Origin: Bacillus sp. OV322
GTDB taxonomy: Bacteria; Bacillota; Bacilli; Bacillales; DSM-1321
Assembly: GCF_900112495.1 (NCBI RefSeq)
Contig: NZ_FOMA01000002.1
Location: forward strand, 558,001-622,000
DNA: 64,000 bases
Direction: 5' to 3'
Both the position numbers and the translations under genes were made by a program. Positions within the stretch are counted from its first letter, which is position 1. Each line of letters starts with the position of its first letter. Shown in pieces: positions 8,059 through 16,861 of the stretch. Under the pieces are notes generated by a model. That model was not told the DNA's origin and searched no databases. It saw only the letters and a list, made by a program, of their open reading frames with translations.

Positions 8059-10023
8059 ATGAATAACTTGTTGAAAAAGAGCAGGGATTTACTGACTCAA
8101 AGATTGCTGGGCTTTTTCTTAATAGCAGTTGTTTTGTTTTGGATAAAAACCTATATCGGATATAGAGTGGAACTAAATTTAGGCATAGATAATGCCATGC
8201 AGAAATTCCTGCTGTTCATCAATCCGATAAGCTCAGCCATATTCATTTTTGGATTAGCGCTTTTAGCAAAGGGCAAAAAAGCATATAAGTGGATCATTGC
8301 CCTGAATTTGGTCCTGTCGTTCCTATTATATGCCAACTTTACGTATTACCGTTTCTTCAGCGATTTTATCACACTGCCTACACTGACACAGGTGAAAAAT
8401 GCTGGTGATTTAGGACAAAGTGTCACTGCACTGCTTAAACCCTATGATATCTTATATTTCCTTGATACTATTATTTTAATCGTGCTTTACAATGTGAAAA
8501 TTATAAAGCCGGAACAAATCAAGATGAAGCGCCGTACAGTTGCTTCTGTTTTCATCCTGGCAATTTTTACTTTCTCGATTAATCTTGCACTTGCAGAGAA
8601 AGACCGTCCGCAGCTTCTGTCAAGAACCTTTGACAGGAATTATATCGTGAAATATTTAGGCATGTACAACTACACCGTTTATGATGCCATTCAAAACACA
8701 AAAACCTATGCACAGCGTGCCACAGCCAACAGCACAGATATTGCTGAGGTTGTAAACTATACAAAGGCAGCACAGTCCCCTCCTAATCCTGCTTATTTTG
8801 GAAAAGGAAAAGGAAAAAATGTCATTTACCTGCATTTGGAATCAACACAGAATTTCCTGATTAATTACAAGCTTAACGGACAGGAAGTTACACCGTTTTT
8901 GAATTCTCTTGCGAATAATAATAAAGACTTCATGTATTTCAATAATTTCTTCCATCAGACAGGACAAGGGAAAACTGCTGATGCAGAATTTATGCTTGAA
9001 AACTCATTATTCGGTCTGCCGCAGGGTGCAGCTTTTACTACACAGGCTCAAAACACCTATCAGGCAGCACCAGGCATACTTGGTGAAAAAGGCTACACGT
9101 CCGCTGTATTCCACGGGAACTACAAAACCTTCTGGAACAGAGACAAGATTTATAAATCACTGGGTTATAATAAATTCTTTGATGCCAGCTACTATGATAT
9201 GAATGATAATGATGTAATGAATTATGGATTAAAGGATAAGCCTTTCTTCCGGGAATCCATTCCAATGCTTAAAACATTGCCGCAGCCATTTTATGCGAAG
9301 TTCATTACGCTTTCCAATCACTTCCCATATCCTTTGGATCCGGCAGATGCTACAATCCCTAAAGCAACAACAGGAGACTCTTCTGTTGATGGATACTTCC
9401 AGACAGCTCGATATGAAGATGAAGCATACCGCCAATTCTTTGATTACCTGAAAAAGTCAGGTCTATATGATAATTCAATTATTATTATGTATGGTGACCA
9501 CTATGGTATTTCTGAGAACCATAATAAAGCAATGTCCCAGCTATTGGGCAAAGATGTCAACAAGTTTGAAAATGCACAGCTTCAGCGTGTGCCATTGTTC
9601 ATTCATGTTCCAGGAGTGAAGGGCGGCCAAATGCACCAATACGGCGGCCAGGTTGATTTAATGCCAACTCTTATGCACTTGCTTGGAATTGATACAAAGG
9701 ATTATGTGCAGTTTGGATCAGATCTGCTCTCAAAGCAGCATCGCCAAGTAGTTCCTTTCCGAAATGGAGATTTTGTTTCTCCAAAAATAACATCGCTTAA
9801 CGGAAAGTACTATGATTCAAAGACAGGCGAACTGGTTAAGAAGAATGATGAAATCATCAGCGATGAAAAGATGGTTGAAAACACGCTAAGACTTTCTGAT
9901 GAAGTCGTCAACGGAGATTTATTAAGATTTTATACACCAAAAGGTTTCAAGCCTATAGATCCTAATAAGTATGATTATAATCATGATGAAGGGGCTCCAA
10001 AGGCTCAAACATCAGGTGAATAA
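8059..10023 (+). CDS. ltaS: Lipoteichoic acid synthase
   Basis: A 654-residue polyglycerolphosphate polymerase. It takes glycerol phosphate from phosphatidylglycerol and extends the lipoteichoic acid chain on the outer membrane face. Five N-terminal membrane helices (to about residue 185) are followed by an extracellular sulfatase-fold domain. The manganese and catalytic residues are visible: Glu261 (HLESTQ), Thr306 (GQGKTADAE), and Asp480-His481 (YGDHYG), matching Glu255, Thr300 and Asp475-His476 of the S. aureus enzyme. Start: GAGGTG then ATG. It stands alone between a leader RNA and a strong terminator, so the leader probably sets its expression. Confidence 0.95.
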   Translation: MNNLLKKSRDLLTQRLLGFFLIAVVLFWIKTYIGYRVELNLGIDNAMQKFLLFINPISSAIFIFGLALLAKGKKAYKWIIALNLVLSFLLYANFTYYRFFSDFITLPTLTQVKNAGDLGQSVTALLKPYDILYFLDTIILIVLYNVKIIKPEQIKMKRRTVASVFILAIFTFSINLALAEKDRPQLLSRTFDRNYIVKYLGMYNYTVYDAIQNTKTYAQRATANSTDIAEVVNYTKAAQSPPNPAYFGKGKGKNVIYLHLESTQNFLINYKLNGQEVTPFLNSLANNNKDFMYFNNFFHQTGQGKTADAEFMLENSLFGLPQGAAFTTQAQNTYQAAPGILGEKGYTSAVFHGNYKTFWNRDKIYKSLGYNKFFDASYYDMNDNDVMNYGLKDKPFFRESIPMLKTLPQPFYAKFITLSNHFPYPLDPADATIPKATTGDSSVDGYFQTARYEDEAYRQFFDYLKKSGLYDNSIIIMYGDHYGISENHNKAMSQLLGKDVNKFENAQLQRVPLFIHVPGVKGGQMHQYGGQVDLMPTLMHLLGIDTKDYVQFGSDLLSKQHRQVVPFRNGDFVSPKITSLNGKYYDSKTGELVKKNDEIISDEKMVENTLRLSDEVVNGDLLRFYTPKGFKPIDPNKYDYNHDEGAPKAQTSGE

Positions 10024-10030
10024 CAAAGCA

Positions 10031-10065
10031 AAAAGCCGGGACTTGTTCTTCCCGGCTTTTTTTCT
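10031..10065 (+). terminator. Terminator of ltaS
   Basis: An 11-base-pair stem AAAAGCCGGGA / TCCCGGCTTTT followed by a T-run, 8 bases after the stop codon. Confidence 0.92.
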
Positions 10066-10364
10066 GCGTAATTTTTCTGCAGTTCTTGTTTTTTGCCTGA
10101 AAGAGTGGGTAAATATATGTAATGAGTGAATGCACAGCAAAGGTTCATTCAGCCGGTGCAGGGCAGCTTTTTAAGGTTGTGTGAAACGGCTGATATATGC
10201 ACTTGATTTTTGGATTGAAAGCTGCTTAAATCCTTAGGGGATTAAAGCGAAGCCCGCATGAACCAATAAGCTGGGCAAAGGCGTTTGTACAGATATCAGC
10301 TGGAAAGCTGGGACAGAGCCTTTTCTTAAAGTGAATAAAGATTTTTGCAGAAGGAGGATAAAAC
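10066..10364. other. Gap between ltaS and the YtxG-like gene
   Basis: No ORF or conserved RNA motif recognised. It ends in AGAAGGAGG, the ribosome site of the next gene. Confidence 0.4.
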
Positions 10365-10694
10365 ATGATTATTGTTTACGCAAGCATCATTCTGGTTGCA
10401 GGATCTTTAATATATCTGGCTATATCTGCCATAAAGACATATAAAGACACAAAACCAGCTTTAGCCAGCTTGTCGGAAACTGCAGGAAGGATGCAGGCTA
10501 AAACCCAGCTCATCAAAACGGAGACAGATAAACTAACCGAAACACAGCAGGAAATTGCAGAGGATATGGAATACAAAAAGGAAGCGGTCCAATACACTAT
10601 GGATTCTGCTAAAGCTTCTCCAGAATCCTTTAAGCAAATCTGGAAGGCAGTAAAAGGAAAGAAAAAAAGGCATCCTTCTGTACGTATGAGATAA
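10365..10694 (+). CDS. DUF948-type membrane/coiled-coil protein (YtxG-like)
   Basis: A 109-residue protein with one N-terminal membrane helix (residues 2-22) and a long helical, charged region likely to form a coiled coil, then a basic tail (KGKKKRH). This is the layout of the DUF948/YtxG family, whose B. subtilis member belongs to a general-stress operon. Here it stands alone, with its own AAGGAGG site and terminator; no ytxH or ytxJ partner is adjacent. Confidence 0.7.
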   Translation: MIIVYASIILVAGSLIYLAISAIKTYKDTKPALASLSETAGRMQAKTQLIKTETDKLTETQQEIAEDMEYKKEAVQYTMDSAKASPESFKQIWKAVKGKKKRHPSVRMR

Positions 10695-10722
10695 ACAATA
10701 GCAGTATGAATGGTTTTGCAGG

Positions 10723-10747
10723 CACCTCTACAAAGAGGTGTTTTTTT
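10723..10747 (+). terminator. Terminator after the YtxG-like gene
   Basis: CACCTCT-ACAA-AGAGGTG followed by seven T. Confidence 0.9.
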
Positions 10748-10799
10748 ATTTGCGGCAGTAGCATTCCCGCGTGGCTTATGGTTAGGCCCCAAGGATGGG

Positions 10800-11118
10800 G
10801 GTCACAAAGACGCTGCCGCAGGACGCGGCGTTCTTAGTCTTTGATCCGCTAGAGGCGCTTGTGCTTTTTATGTAATCCAGCTGCAGCGCCTAGCCTCTCG
10901 AGGTCATAAGTCACATCAGAATTGAAGGGAAGAGCACCCTTCTATTCTGATGCGCCTTATGCTTGTCGAGGCTTTCGAGGCGCTTACGCTTCTTATGTAA
11001 TCCAGCTACAGCGCCTAGCCTCTCGAGGTCATTAGTCACATCAGAATTAAAGGTAAAGAGCACCTTCTATTCCTGCGCTTCTTATGCATGTCGGGGCTTT
11101 CGAGGCACTTCGCTTTTT
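10800..11118. repeat. Two tandem units of dispersed repeat (family B)
   Basis: Two related units of about 126 bases follow each other. Each contains AGGCGCTT-GC, TCCAGCT(G/A)CAGCGCCTAG, CCTCTCGAGGTCAT and CACATCAGAAT. The block ends just before the YhcN-type lipoprotein gene. The 30 bases at 10814-10843 recur exactly at 56392-56421. Related units occur at 52495-52770 and as fragments near 18105 and 46955. There is no coding potential. Confidence 0.75.
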
Positions 11119-11195
11119 TTTCCATTTTTTCGCTGAATATTTAATTGGAAAAGACGGATAGTAAACATATAAACATTATAAAGGAGTGAAGGGAA

Positions 11196-11759
11196 ATGAA
11201 GTTTGCTGTAGCAGCAAGCGGTGCTTTGGCGCTTTTTATCGCTGGGTGTGCCGCTGATCATAATAATGATGGAAAAAGAAATCTGGGGTTGAATACAAGC
11301 AACCATAAAGACCGCAATAACACGATGGATGTCAGGAATACTGGAGACAATAACCGCCCTGATATCATGAATAATGATAATGTAAATAATGGCAACGATA
11401 ATCAGATGACAAATCGTCATGACAATGATTACAGCTTCTCTGATAAAGTAGCTAATCGTGTGGAAGCACTGAAAGACGTCAAGCATGCAAGAGTAGTCCT
11501 GGCAGACCATACTGCATATGTAGGTGCCGTGCTGGCGGATAGGAATGTTAAAGATGTGACTGGCAGCCTGGAAAATAAGATAGCAGATCAGGTTAAAGAA
11601 AGCGACAAATCTGTTGACAAAGTTTACGTGTCAATCAACCCGGACTTTGTTCAGCGTTTGGATAATTATTCCGATGATTTCCAGAACGGGAAACCTGTAA
11701 AAGGATTTGCAGATGAATTCAGCCAGACAATCAAGCGCGTCTTTCCTGATGCAAGATAA
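11196..11759 (+). CDS. YhcN/YlaJ family sporulation lipoprotein
   Basis: A 187-residue lipoprotein: signal peptide with IAGC (Cys18), an Asn/Asp-rich linker (residues 20-75), then the compact YhcN/YlaJ domain (KDVKHARVVLADHTAYVGAVL). Proteins of this family are made in the forespore and found in the inner spore membrane, where some help germination. It is related to the second such protein here (51336-52034). AAGGAGTGAAGGG provides the ribosome site; a terminator follows. Confidence 0.82.
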   Translation: MKFAVAASGALALFIAGCAADHNNDGKRNLGLNTSNHKDRNNTMDVRNTGDNNRPDIMNNDNVNNGNDNQMTNRHDNDYSFSDKVANRVEALKDVKHARVVLADHTAYVGAVLADRNVKDVTGSLENKIADQVKESDKSVDKVYVSINPDFVQRLDNYSDDFQNGKPVKGFADEFSQTIKRVFPDAR

Positions 11760-11768
11760 AATAAAAAG

Positions 11769-11809
11769 CGGCAAGCCAAGTACCTTTGGTTTAGCCGTTT
11801 TTTTTTTGC
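11769..11809 (+). terminator. Terminator of the YhcN-type lipoprotein gene
   Basis: An imperfect stem (CGGCAAGCCAA with TTGGTTTAGCCG) followed by a run of T. Confidence 0.75.
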
Positions 11810-11892
11810 TGGTTTTGTTTCTTTCTCCTGCTGCAGCAGCCTCTTGGGGAGGTTAGGGTAAGCCAGCACTTTGAAGCTGAATGAAGCACAAA

Positions 11893-11917
11893 AAAGAAGA
11901 TCACTTTGATCTTCTTT
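11893..11917. terminator. Terminator of the carboxypeptidase gene
   Basis: An 11-base-pair stem (AAAGAAGATCA / TGATCTTCTTT) with a 3-base loop. On the minus strand it is followed by TTTTGTG, so it mainly serves the minus-strand gene. Confidence 0.8.
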
Positions 11918-11929
11918 AATATACCTGCT

Positions 11930-13117
11930 TTATTTGTTTTTTTGCTTTCTTTTCCTGATCGATTTAATAATGATCGCCAATATAACGATGATAATAACCC
12001 ATATCGCTATTGACCAGAGAGAGAAAAAAGCATGGCGTGCTGGCGTGGGCTTTGAATGAGCGTTTTTTAGATCCGGCTTTTCCTCAGCATATGCAATATG
12101 CTGGAGATTAAAAGATTGGATAACCTGACCCACTTGGTTTTTTATAGAAAGTTTTCCGTCTTTCATAGCTAAGACTTTTGGATGATCAGCTTTGGCCTGT
12201 GTATAATAAACATCATTTTTTAATGAGTAGGTTTTGTCAGCCAGTTTAAACTTTTCGTTTTTATTTAGCTTTGCTGTCACAAAATGATTGAAACCATAAT
12301 CCAGCAGTTTTTCTGTATCTAGATAAGCATTTTTTGAAGAATTATTTTTCAATGTGACTGCAATCAAATCGAGCTGGTTTCTGTGAGCTGTAGTTATCAG
12401 AGTATGCCCGGCCTGGCGAACATAACCGGTCTTACCGCCTGTGATACCTTCATATGGGAATTCGCCTTTTAGAAGCTTATGATGGGTAACCAGTGTCGTA
12501 TCCCAGGTTTTAACATGCCAAGGCAGTTCTTTAGTTCCTATAAAGGTCCTGAAATCAGGGTTCTGAAGTGCGAACCTGGTGATTTTCGCAAGATCCTCTG
12601 CTGTTGTTACATGCTGAGAATTGAAGAGACCATGCGGATTGGTAAAGTGTGTGTGCTGAACATGCACTTCACTCTTCAAGAAATGATTGAGGTCAATGGC
12701 AAATTGCTTCTCACTGCCAGACAGATGCTCAGCAATTGCATCTCCCGCATCATTGCCAGAGTTAATCAAAAAACCTTCGATAAGCTTTTTTAGCTGTATC
12801 TTTTCGCCTTTTTCGATATATACGGAAGAGCCGATTTCATTAGCAGCCTTCTCGCTGACCGTAACAAGTTCTCTTGGGTCTGCCTTTTCCAGTGCGTAAA
12901 TGGCTGTTGCTACCTTTGTCAAACTGGCAGGATACATTTTTTGCTCAGCATTTTTGCCGAATAGAATTTTTCCGGTTTTAGCATCCATTACAACGCCAGC
13001 GCCGCTTGTGATGGCAGGAGCTGTTAGTGATGAAGCCTCAGAATGGGTTACAGAAGCCGAAAAAATGAAAATAAATGTGAAAAATAAGATGCGCAAGGGG
13101 TTCATATATCTGCTCAT
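11930..13117 (-). CDS. Serine-type D-Ala-D-Ala carboxypeptidase, membrane anchored
   Basis: A 395-residue penicillin-binding protein of the S11 (DacB/DacF) type that trims the terminal D-Ala from peptidoglycan stem peptides. It has a signal peptide, SLTK (Ser65-Lys68), SGN (120-122) and KTG (229-231), so the active site is complete. Unusually, the C-terminus ends in a clear membrane helix and a basic tail (KSIRKRKQKNK) rather than the amphipathic helix common in this group. No spoIIA or spmA-spmB genes are adjacent, so dacF or dacB cannot be assigned from context. Start: AGGAG then ATG. Confidence 0.9.
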   Translation of the reverse strand: MSRYMNPLRILFFTFIFIFSASVTHSEASSLTAPAITSGAGVVMDAKTGKILFGKNAEQKMYPASLTKVATAIYALEKADPRELVTVSEKAANEIGSSVYIEKGEKIQLKKLIEGFLINSGNDAGDAIAEHLSGSEKQFAIDLNHFLKSEVHVQHTHFTNPHGLFNSQHVTTAEDLAKITRFALQNPDFRTFIGTKELPWHVKTWDTTLVTHHKLLKGEFPYEGITGGKTGYVRQAGHTLITTAHRNQLDLIAVTLKNNSSKNAYLDTEKLLDYGFNHFVTAKLNKNEKFKLADKTYSLKNDVYYTQAKADHPKVLAMKDGKLSIKNQVGQVIQSFNLQHIAYAEEKPDLKNAHSKPTPARHAFFSLWSIAIWVIIIVILAIIIKSIRKRKQKNK

Positions 13118-13227
13118 GTCTCTTCTCCTGATGTTTTTTTATTTAATCCTTCACCATCATAAGGCAAAACGGGAAGGGGAAATGGCTGTGTCACTATTTA
13201 TATTGAAACTGTAATCCTTCCTTAATG

Positions 13228-13248
13228 CCTCCTTAATAATTAAGGAGG
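13228..13248. repeat. Near-perfect 21-base palindrome
   Basis: CCTCCTTAAT-A-ATTAAGGAGG, upstream of the carboxypeptidase promoter region. It could be an operator or part of a decayed terminator; no T-run follows. Confidence 0.5.
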
Positions 13249-13359
13249 ATTCCCTCATAATATGAAGTATTTGGGATTTTTACGGAGCAGCCTTTTTTAG
13301 TCTTTGCCATTTGTGCCGGATCTATTTCCGCTTATGGAATTAATTGCGGCAGTGCTTTA

Positions 13360-13445
13360 AGTTCGTTAACCATGCTGCTATGAAAAAAGGTGGCTGGACT
13401 TCGCTTTTAGGATGTTCGCTTTCCGCGAAGGCGGTGAGCATCCCC
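13360..13445 (-). repeat. Degenerate copy of family A repeat, inverted
   Basis: On the minus strand it shows the GGAAAGCGAACATCCT and TTTTTTCATAGCAGCAT blocks of the family A repeat. It lies about 100 bases from the family A copy at 13541-13682 in the opposite orientation. Confidence 0.6.
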
Positions 13446-13482
13446 TGCTGCGCATCTAAGCAGGAGTATGCCAAATAAAAAA

Positions 13483-13529
13483 GGAAAAGCATTCGTGTAC
13501 AGCACATGGCTAATAACGAATGCTTTTCC
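13483..13529 (-). terminator. Terminator of the lysine permease gene
   Basis: A 14-base-pair perfect stem (GGAAAAGCATTCGT / ACGAATGCTTTTCC) followed on the minus strand by TTTTTTATTTGG, about 190 bases past the permease stop. Confidence 0.75.
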
Positions 13530-13540
13530 CTGTGTAATTT

Positions 13541-13682
13541 TTTGGCTCTTTTCTTAAAGGTTGTTGTTATTTAGTAAGTTTTCGAGGCAAATCTATTGTT
13601 AAAGCAGGTTGATTGGAGCATCCTGTAGCGGAAATCAACCCCTTGTTCCATAGCAACAAAGTGTACGAAAACAGCCAATTTT
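13541..13682 (+). repeat. Family A repeat lacking its central palindrome
   Basis: The outer parts agree with the full copy at 60183-60413 (TTGATTGGAG, GCGGAAATCAACCCC, AAAGTGTACGAAAACAGCC), but the 92 bases corresponding to 60262-60353 are absent. The junction is GATTGGAG joined to CATCCTG (13618/13619). GAG flanks the missing block on both sides in the full copy. Confidence 0.75.
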
Positions 13683-13717
13683 TTTAAAAACCTGATTGGA
13701 TATAAAACGCTTATTTC

Positions 13718-15166
13718 TTAAAGTTCATTTTCAAAATCGCACTCTTTCAAAGGAACCATCTTTGTTTTGTAAATGTATTTATGTCCAAGCCAGAATATAA
13801 GAAAAAGCGGAAGGCCAATATAGGAAACTAATGCACCGCTCCAGTCAATGGAACTGCCAGTGAAGGCGGTATAGTTTTGCCCTAATATAATCACGATGCA
13901 AATGATTAGGGCAAAAAGCGGTCCAAATGGGAACCATTTTGAACGGTAGGGAAGTTCATTTAAATCTCTTCCCTGAGCCACATACGCTTTTCTGAAGCGA
14001 TAATGGCAGATTGCGATTCCGACCCATGCGATGAAGCCTGACATGCCTGAGGCATTCAGAAGCCAGATATAAACGGCTCCGTCGCCAAAGAATGTCGTCA
14101 AGAAAGCAAGTGTACCGACAAGTGCAGTTACAATCAAAGCATTTACCGGAACGCCTCTTTTATCTAGCTTTCCTAAGAAGTGCGGGGCCTTTCCTTCGCG
14201 GGCCATGTCCCATAGCATCCTTGTAGAGGCATACATTCCTGAATTGCCGGCTGATAAAACAGCTGTCAGTATGATGGCGTTCATGAGGGAGGCCGAGAAT
14301 GCCAATCCTGCTTTTTGGAAAACTAATGTAAATGGACTGACAGCAACATCGCTGCTTAAAAGACTGCTATTGGTATATGGGATAATGAGCGCGATCACCA
14401 GGATAGCCAGTATATAAAACAGAATAATACGCCAAAACACCTGGCGGATTGCTTTAGGTATGGTTTTTCGGGGATTTTCACTCTCGCCCGCTGCAATTCC
14501 TAAAAGCTCTGTTCCCTGAAAAGAGAAGCCTGCTGCCATAAAGATGCCAAGGATAGTCAGGAACCCTCCGTGGAAAGGTGCGTCTCCAATTGTGAAATTA
14601 CCGAAACCAATGGCTTTGCCGCCCATAATTCCAAAAATCATTAAAGATCCGACAATAATAAAGATAATGACAGTTATTACTTTAATCAAAGAAAACCAAA
14701 ATTCAGCTTCTCCAAAACCCTTAACGGATAGATAATTTAAAAGAAACATGATGATTAAACAAATGGCGCTCCAAAGACTTGAAGGAGAGTCAGGAAACCA
14801 GAATTTCATAATAAGCACTGCTGCAGAAAGCTCAGCTGCTATAGTAATTGCCCAGTTATACCAGTAGTTCCAGCCAAGCGCAAATCCGAAAGCCGGATCC
14901 ACAAATTTATTAGCATATATCCTGAATGATCCGGCGACAGGCATAAAGGCTGCCATTTCAGCCAGGCCAGTCATAAGGAAATACACCATAATGCCAATAG
15001 CTGCATAAGCTGCCAGGGCTCCGCCGGGTCCTGCTGTATGGATGGCTCCGCCGCTTGCTAAAAAGAGCCCTGTGCCAATGGTGCCGCCTAGCGAAATCAT
15101 ACTGAGGTGTCTTGCCTTCAGTCCTCTTTTTAGCTGGTTATTTTGGTTCTCCGCTTGCTTTGTCAT
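13718..15166 (-). CDS. lysP: Lysine permease (APC superfamily)
   Basis: A 482-residue transporter with about 12 membrane helices. The APC amino acid transporter signature is seen near the N-terminus (MISLGGTIGTGLFLASG) and GTELLGIAAGESENPRK lies in the middle. By sequence alone it could carry any of several amino acids. The choice of lysine rests on the lysine riboswitch in its leader, so lysine limitation should raise expression. AAGGAG lies 8 bases before the ATG. It is a single-gene unit. Confidence 0.88.
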   Translation of the reverse strand: MTKQAENQNNQLKRGLKARHLSMISLGGTIGTGLFLASGGAIHTAGPGGALAAYAAIGIMVYFLMTGLAEMAAFMPVAGSFRIYANKFVDPAFGFALGWNYWYNWAITIAAELSAAVLIMKFWFPDSPSSLWSAICLIIMFLLNYLSVKGFGEAEFWFSLIKVITVIIFIIVGSLMIFGIMGGKAIGFGNFTIGDAPFHGGFLTILGIFMAAGFSFQGTELLGIAAGESENPRKTIPKAIRQVFWRIILFYILAILVIALIIPYTNSSLLSSDVAVSPFTLVFQKAGLAFSASLMNAIILTAVLSAGNSGMYASTRMLWDMAREGKAPHFLGKLDKRGVPVNALIVTALVGTLAFLTTFFGDGAVYIWLLNASGMSGFIAWVGIAICHYRFRKAYVAQGRDLNELPYRSKWFPFGPLFALIICIVIILGQNYTAFTGSSIDWSGALVSYIGLPLFLIFWLGHKYIYKTKMVPLKECDFENEL

Positions 15167-15198
15167 GTATTACACTCCTTTAGATTTGGAAGAAAACA

Positions 15199-15232
15199 CA
15201 AAAAACAGCCGTCGAAAAAGATCGACGGCTGT
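15199..15232 (-). terminator. Riboswitch-controlled terminator in the lysP leader
   Basis: Minus-strand ACAGCCGTCGATC-TTTTT-CGACGGCTGT followed by TTTTTTG, between the L-box aptamer and the lysP start. It is expected to form when lysine is bound. Confidence 0.88.
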
Positions 15233-15245
15233 ATATCCGTGTAAT

Positions 15246-15433
15246 CCTTCCGAAGATAGCTCCCCACGTTCAAAAAAACGTGACAGTGATGTTCCTATTC
15301 GAAAACATCTCCAGAGTGGAAAAACAGGAATGGTTCCACTCTTCGGCAGCTTATCCTTTTTAACGGAGTCTTTAATATTCACTGTATCTCGTCCGTTATA
15401 CTGATATAAGCCGCAGCCTCTACCTCATCGGTT
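15246..15433 (-). promoter_or_regulatory. Lysine (L-box) riboswitch
   Basis: On the minus strand the conserved elements occur in order: GATGAGGTAGAGGCTGCG, a K-turn-like region, AAGGATAAGCTGCCGAAGAG, a hairpin, CACTGTCACG and finally GGGGAGCTATCTTCGG closing P1 with CCGA. Length and order agree with the lysine aptamer of lysC and yvsH leaders. A terminator follows directly. Confidence 0.9.
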
Positions 15434-15485
15434 AATGAGGAATATTCAATTAAGTCCGGCAGTGATGCCGGTTTGATATGTTAGC

Positions 15486-15514
15486 AGTATAAATGAGTTT
15501 TTGTGATTCTGCAA
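15486..15514 (-). promoter_or_regulatory. Promoter of the lysP leader
   Basis: Minus-strand TTGCAG and TATACT with a 17-base spacer, placed about 50 bases before the L-box. Confidence 0.5.
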
Positions 15515-15574
15515 TAGTTTTATTTTACCTTTCATGCGATTAAATCAATTCCTGTAAAATTCGGAAGATGCCGT

Positions 15575-16537
15575 TTAAACCGATTTCCTCTCGATAAGCG
15601 TGTAATCCAGCTTAACTTGCCGGGTTTCAGTTTGGCTGCTAAGAAGCTCAAAGGACGTTATTCCAATCTGTTCTAGCGGCAGAGAAACGGTTGTAATGTC
15701 CAGCATTTTTGAAATATAGTTATTGTCAAATCCAACAATTGCTAATTGTTCTGGTATCTGAATTCCTGATTTTCTTGCTGCAATCATACAGCCGGCTGCA
15801 GCTTCATCATTGGTGATGATCAAGGCATCAGGCCTGTTATTCAGCCTGCTCCATTTATGAAAAAGTTCTTCGCCGTCCTTCATGGTATAGCAGCCTTCGA
15901 ATATCCAGTTTTCCTGGTACTCTGCCTCATATTTTTGAATCATATCTCTATAGGCCTTATTGCGCTGGGAGCTATTTCTGCTGTTTTTTCTTCCAAGGCT
16001 GTAGCCGATTCTTTTATGCCCTTTTTCTGCTAAATGCATGAGTGCGCAGGAAAAGGCTGCATAGTGGTCAATGCTAACCGATGAAAAAGCTTTCTGTGAC
16101 GTATCTTCGCACAAAATGATTGGCCCGTAAGCCAGGTATTCCATTAATAAGGAAATATCGCTGCTTCTTGAGCAGATGATTACACCATCAAGCTGTTTCA
16201 TTTTCAGCATTTCCAGGGCTTCCTGCTCTTTTTCCTTTACATAATCCGTCTGGAAAATCACCAAATGGCAGCCGGCCTCCTGGGCCTTCTTAGAGATTCC
16301 CTCAATGATTCCCCCGTAGTAAGGGTGGTTGGAATAAGGGCTGACAACCCCAATTAAATTGGTTTTCCCCCGGGAAAGGTGGACTGCATTTATATTCCTG
16401 GAATATTGAGATTCCTCAATAGCACGCAGGACTGCTTCTTTTTTATCATTCCTTACATAAGGGTGATTATTGAGCACCCTTGAAACTGTTGTCACTGATA
16501 CTCCAGCGAGCTGTGCAATTTGCCGGATATTTGCCAT
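15575..16537 (-). CDS. LacI/GalR family transcriptional regulator
   Basis: A 320-residue repressor. The N-terminal helix-turn-helix and hinge are typical (IRQIAQLAGVSVTTVSRVLNN), followed by a periplasmic-binding-protein-like effector domain (VIICSRSSDIS, GFDNNYISKMLDITTVSLPLEQIG). Such proteins usually control sugar use through an operator near their own or neighbouring genes. No sugar operon is adjacent: upstream is the divergent rodA-type gene and downstream the lysine permease. Its target is therefore unknown. Confidence 0.88.
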   Translation of the reverse strand: MANIRQIAQLAGVSVTTVSRVLNNHPYVRNDKKEAVLRAIEESQYSRNINAVHLSRGKTNLIGVVSPYSNHPYYGGIIEGISKKAQEAGCHLVIFQTDYVKEKEQEALEMLKMKQLDGVIICSRSSDISLLMEYLAYGPIILCEDTSQKAFSSVSIDHYAAFSCALMHLAEKGHKRIGYSLGRKNSRNSSQRNKAYRDMIQKYEAEYQENWIFEGCYTMKDGEELFHKWSRLNNRPDALIITNDEAAAGCMIAARKSGIQIPEQLAIVGFDNNYISKMLDITTVSLPLEQIGITSFELLSSQTETRQVKLDYTLIERKSV

Positions 16538-16589
16538 TTTATCACCATTCTTTTTTTGCTCTTACTCATATTTTACCTGATGTTAAAAG

Positions 16590-16735
16590 GCTCTGCCAGA
16601 AAAGGGTCAATCAATCGTGCTGGTTGGCTGGGGCGTAAGGTGTGAGCCGGGAAGTGAGTCTCCGCGAAAAGGAGCCTTCTTCAGAAGAATTACAGCCATT
16701 TGTTCAATATCAGCATTGTTTACGAAAACTATCTC
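16590..16735 (+). repeat. Strongly decayed family A repeat
   Basis: Contains GGTTGGCTGGGGCGTAAGGT and GTTTACGAAAAC in the same order as the full copy at 60183-60413, with much of the middle rearranged. It lies between the divergent LacI-type and RodA-type genes. Confidence 0.45.
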
Positions 16736-16774
16736 ACGGGAAAAATAAGAAAAAATATCCAGGTCTATATATTG

Positions 16775-16802
16775 TTGAGATTTTGTCTGATTAAAGTATA
16801 AT
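16775..16802 (+). promoter_or_regulatory. Sigma-A-type promoter of the RodA-type gene
   Basis: TTGAGA (16775-16780) and TATAAT (16797-16802) with a 16-base spacer. Confidence 0.65.
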
Positions 16803-16861
16803 GAGAAGGTGTATTTTAATTGGATTATTTGCGTTGTCCTCTTTAAGGGAGAGTTATCATC

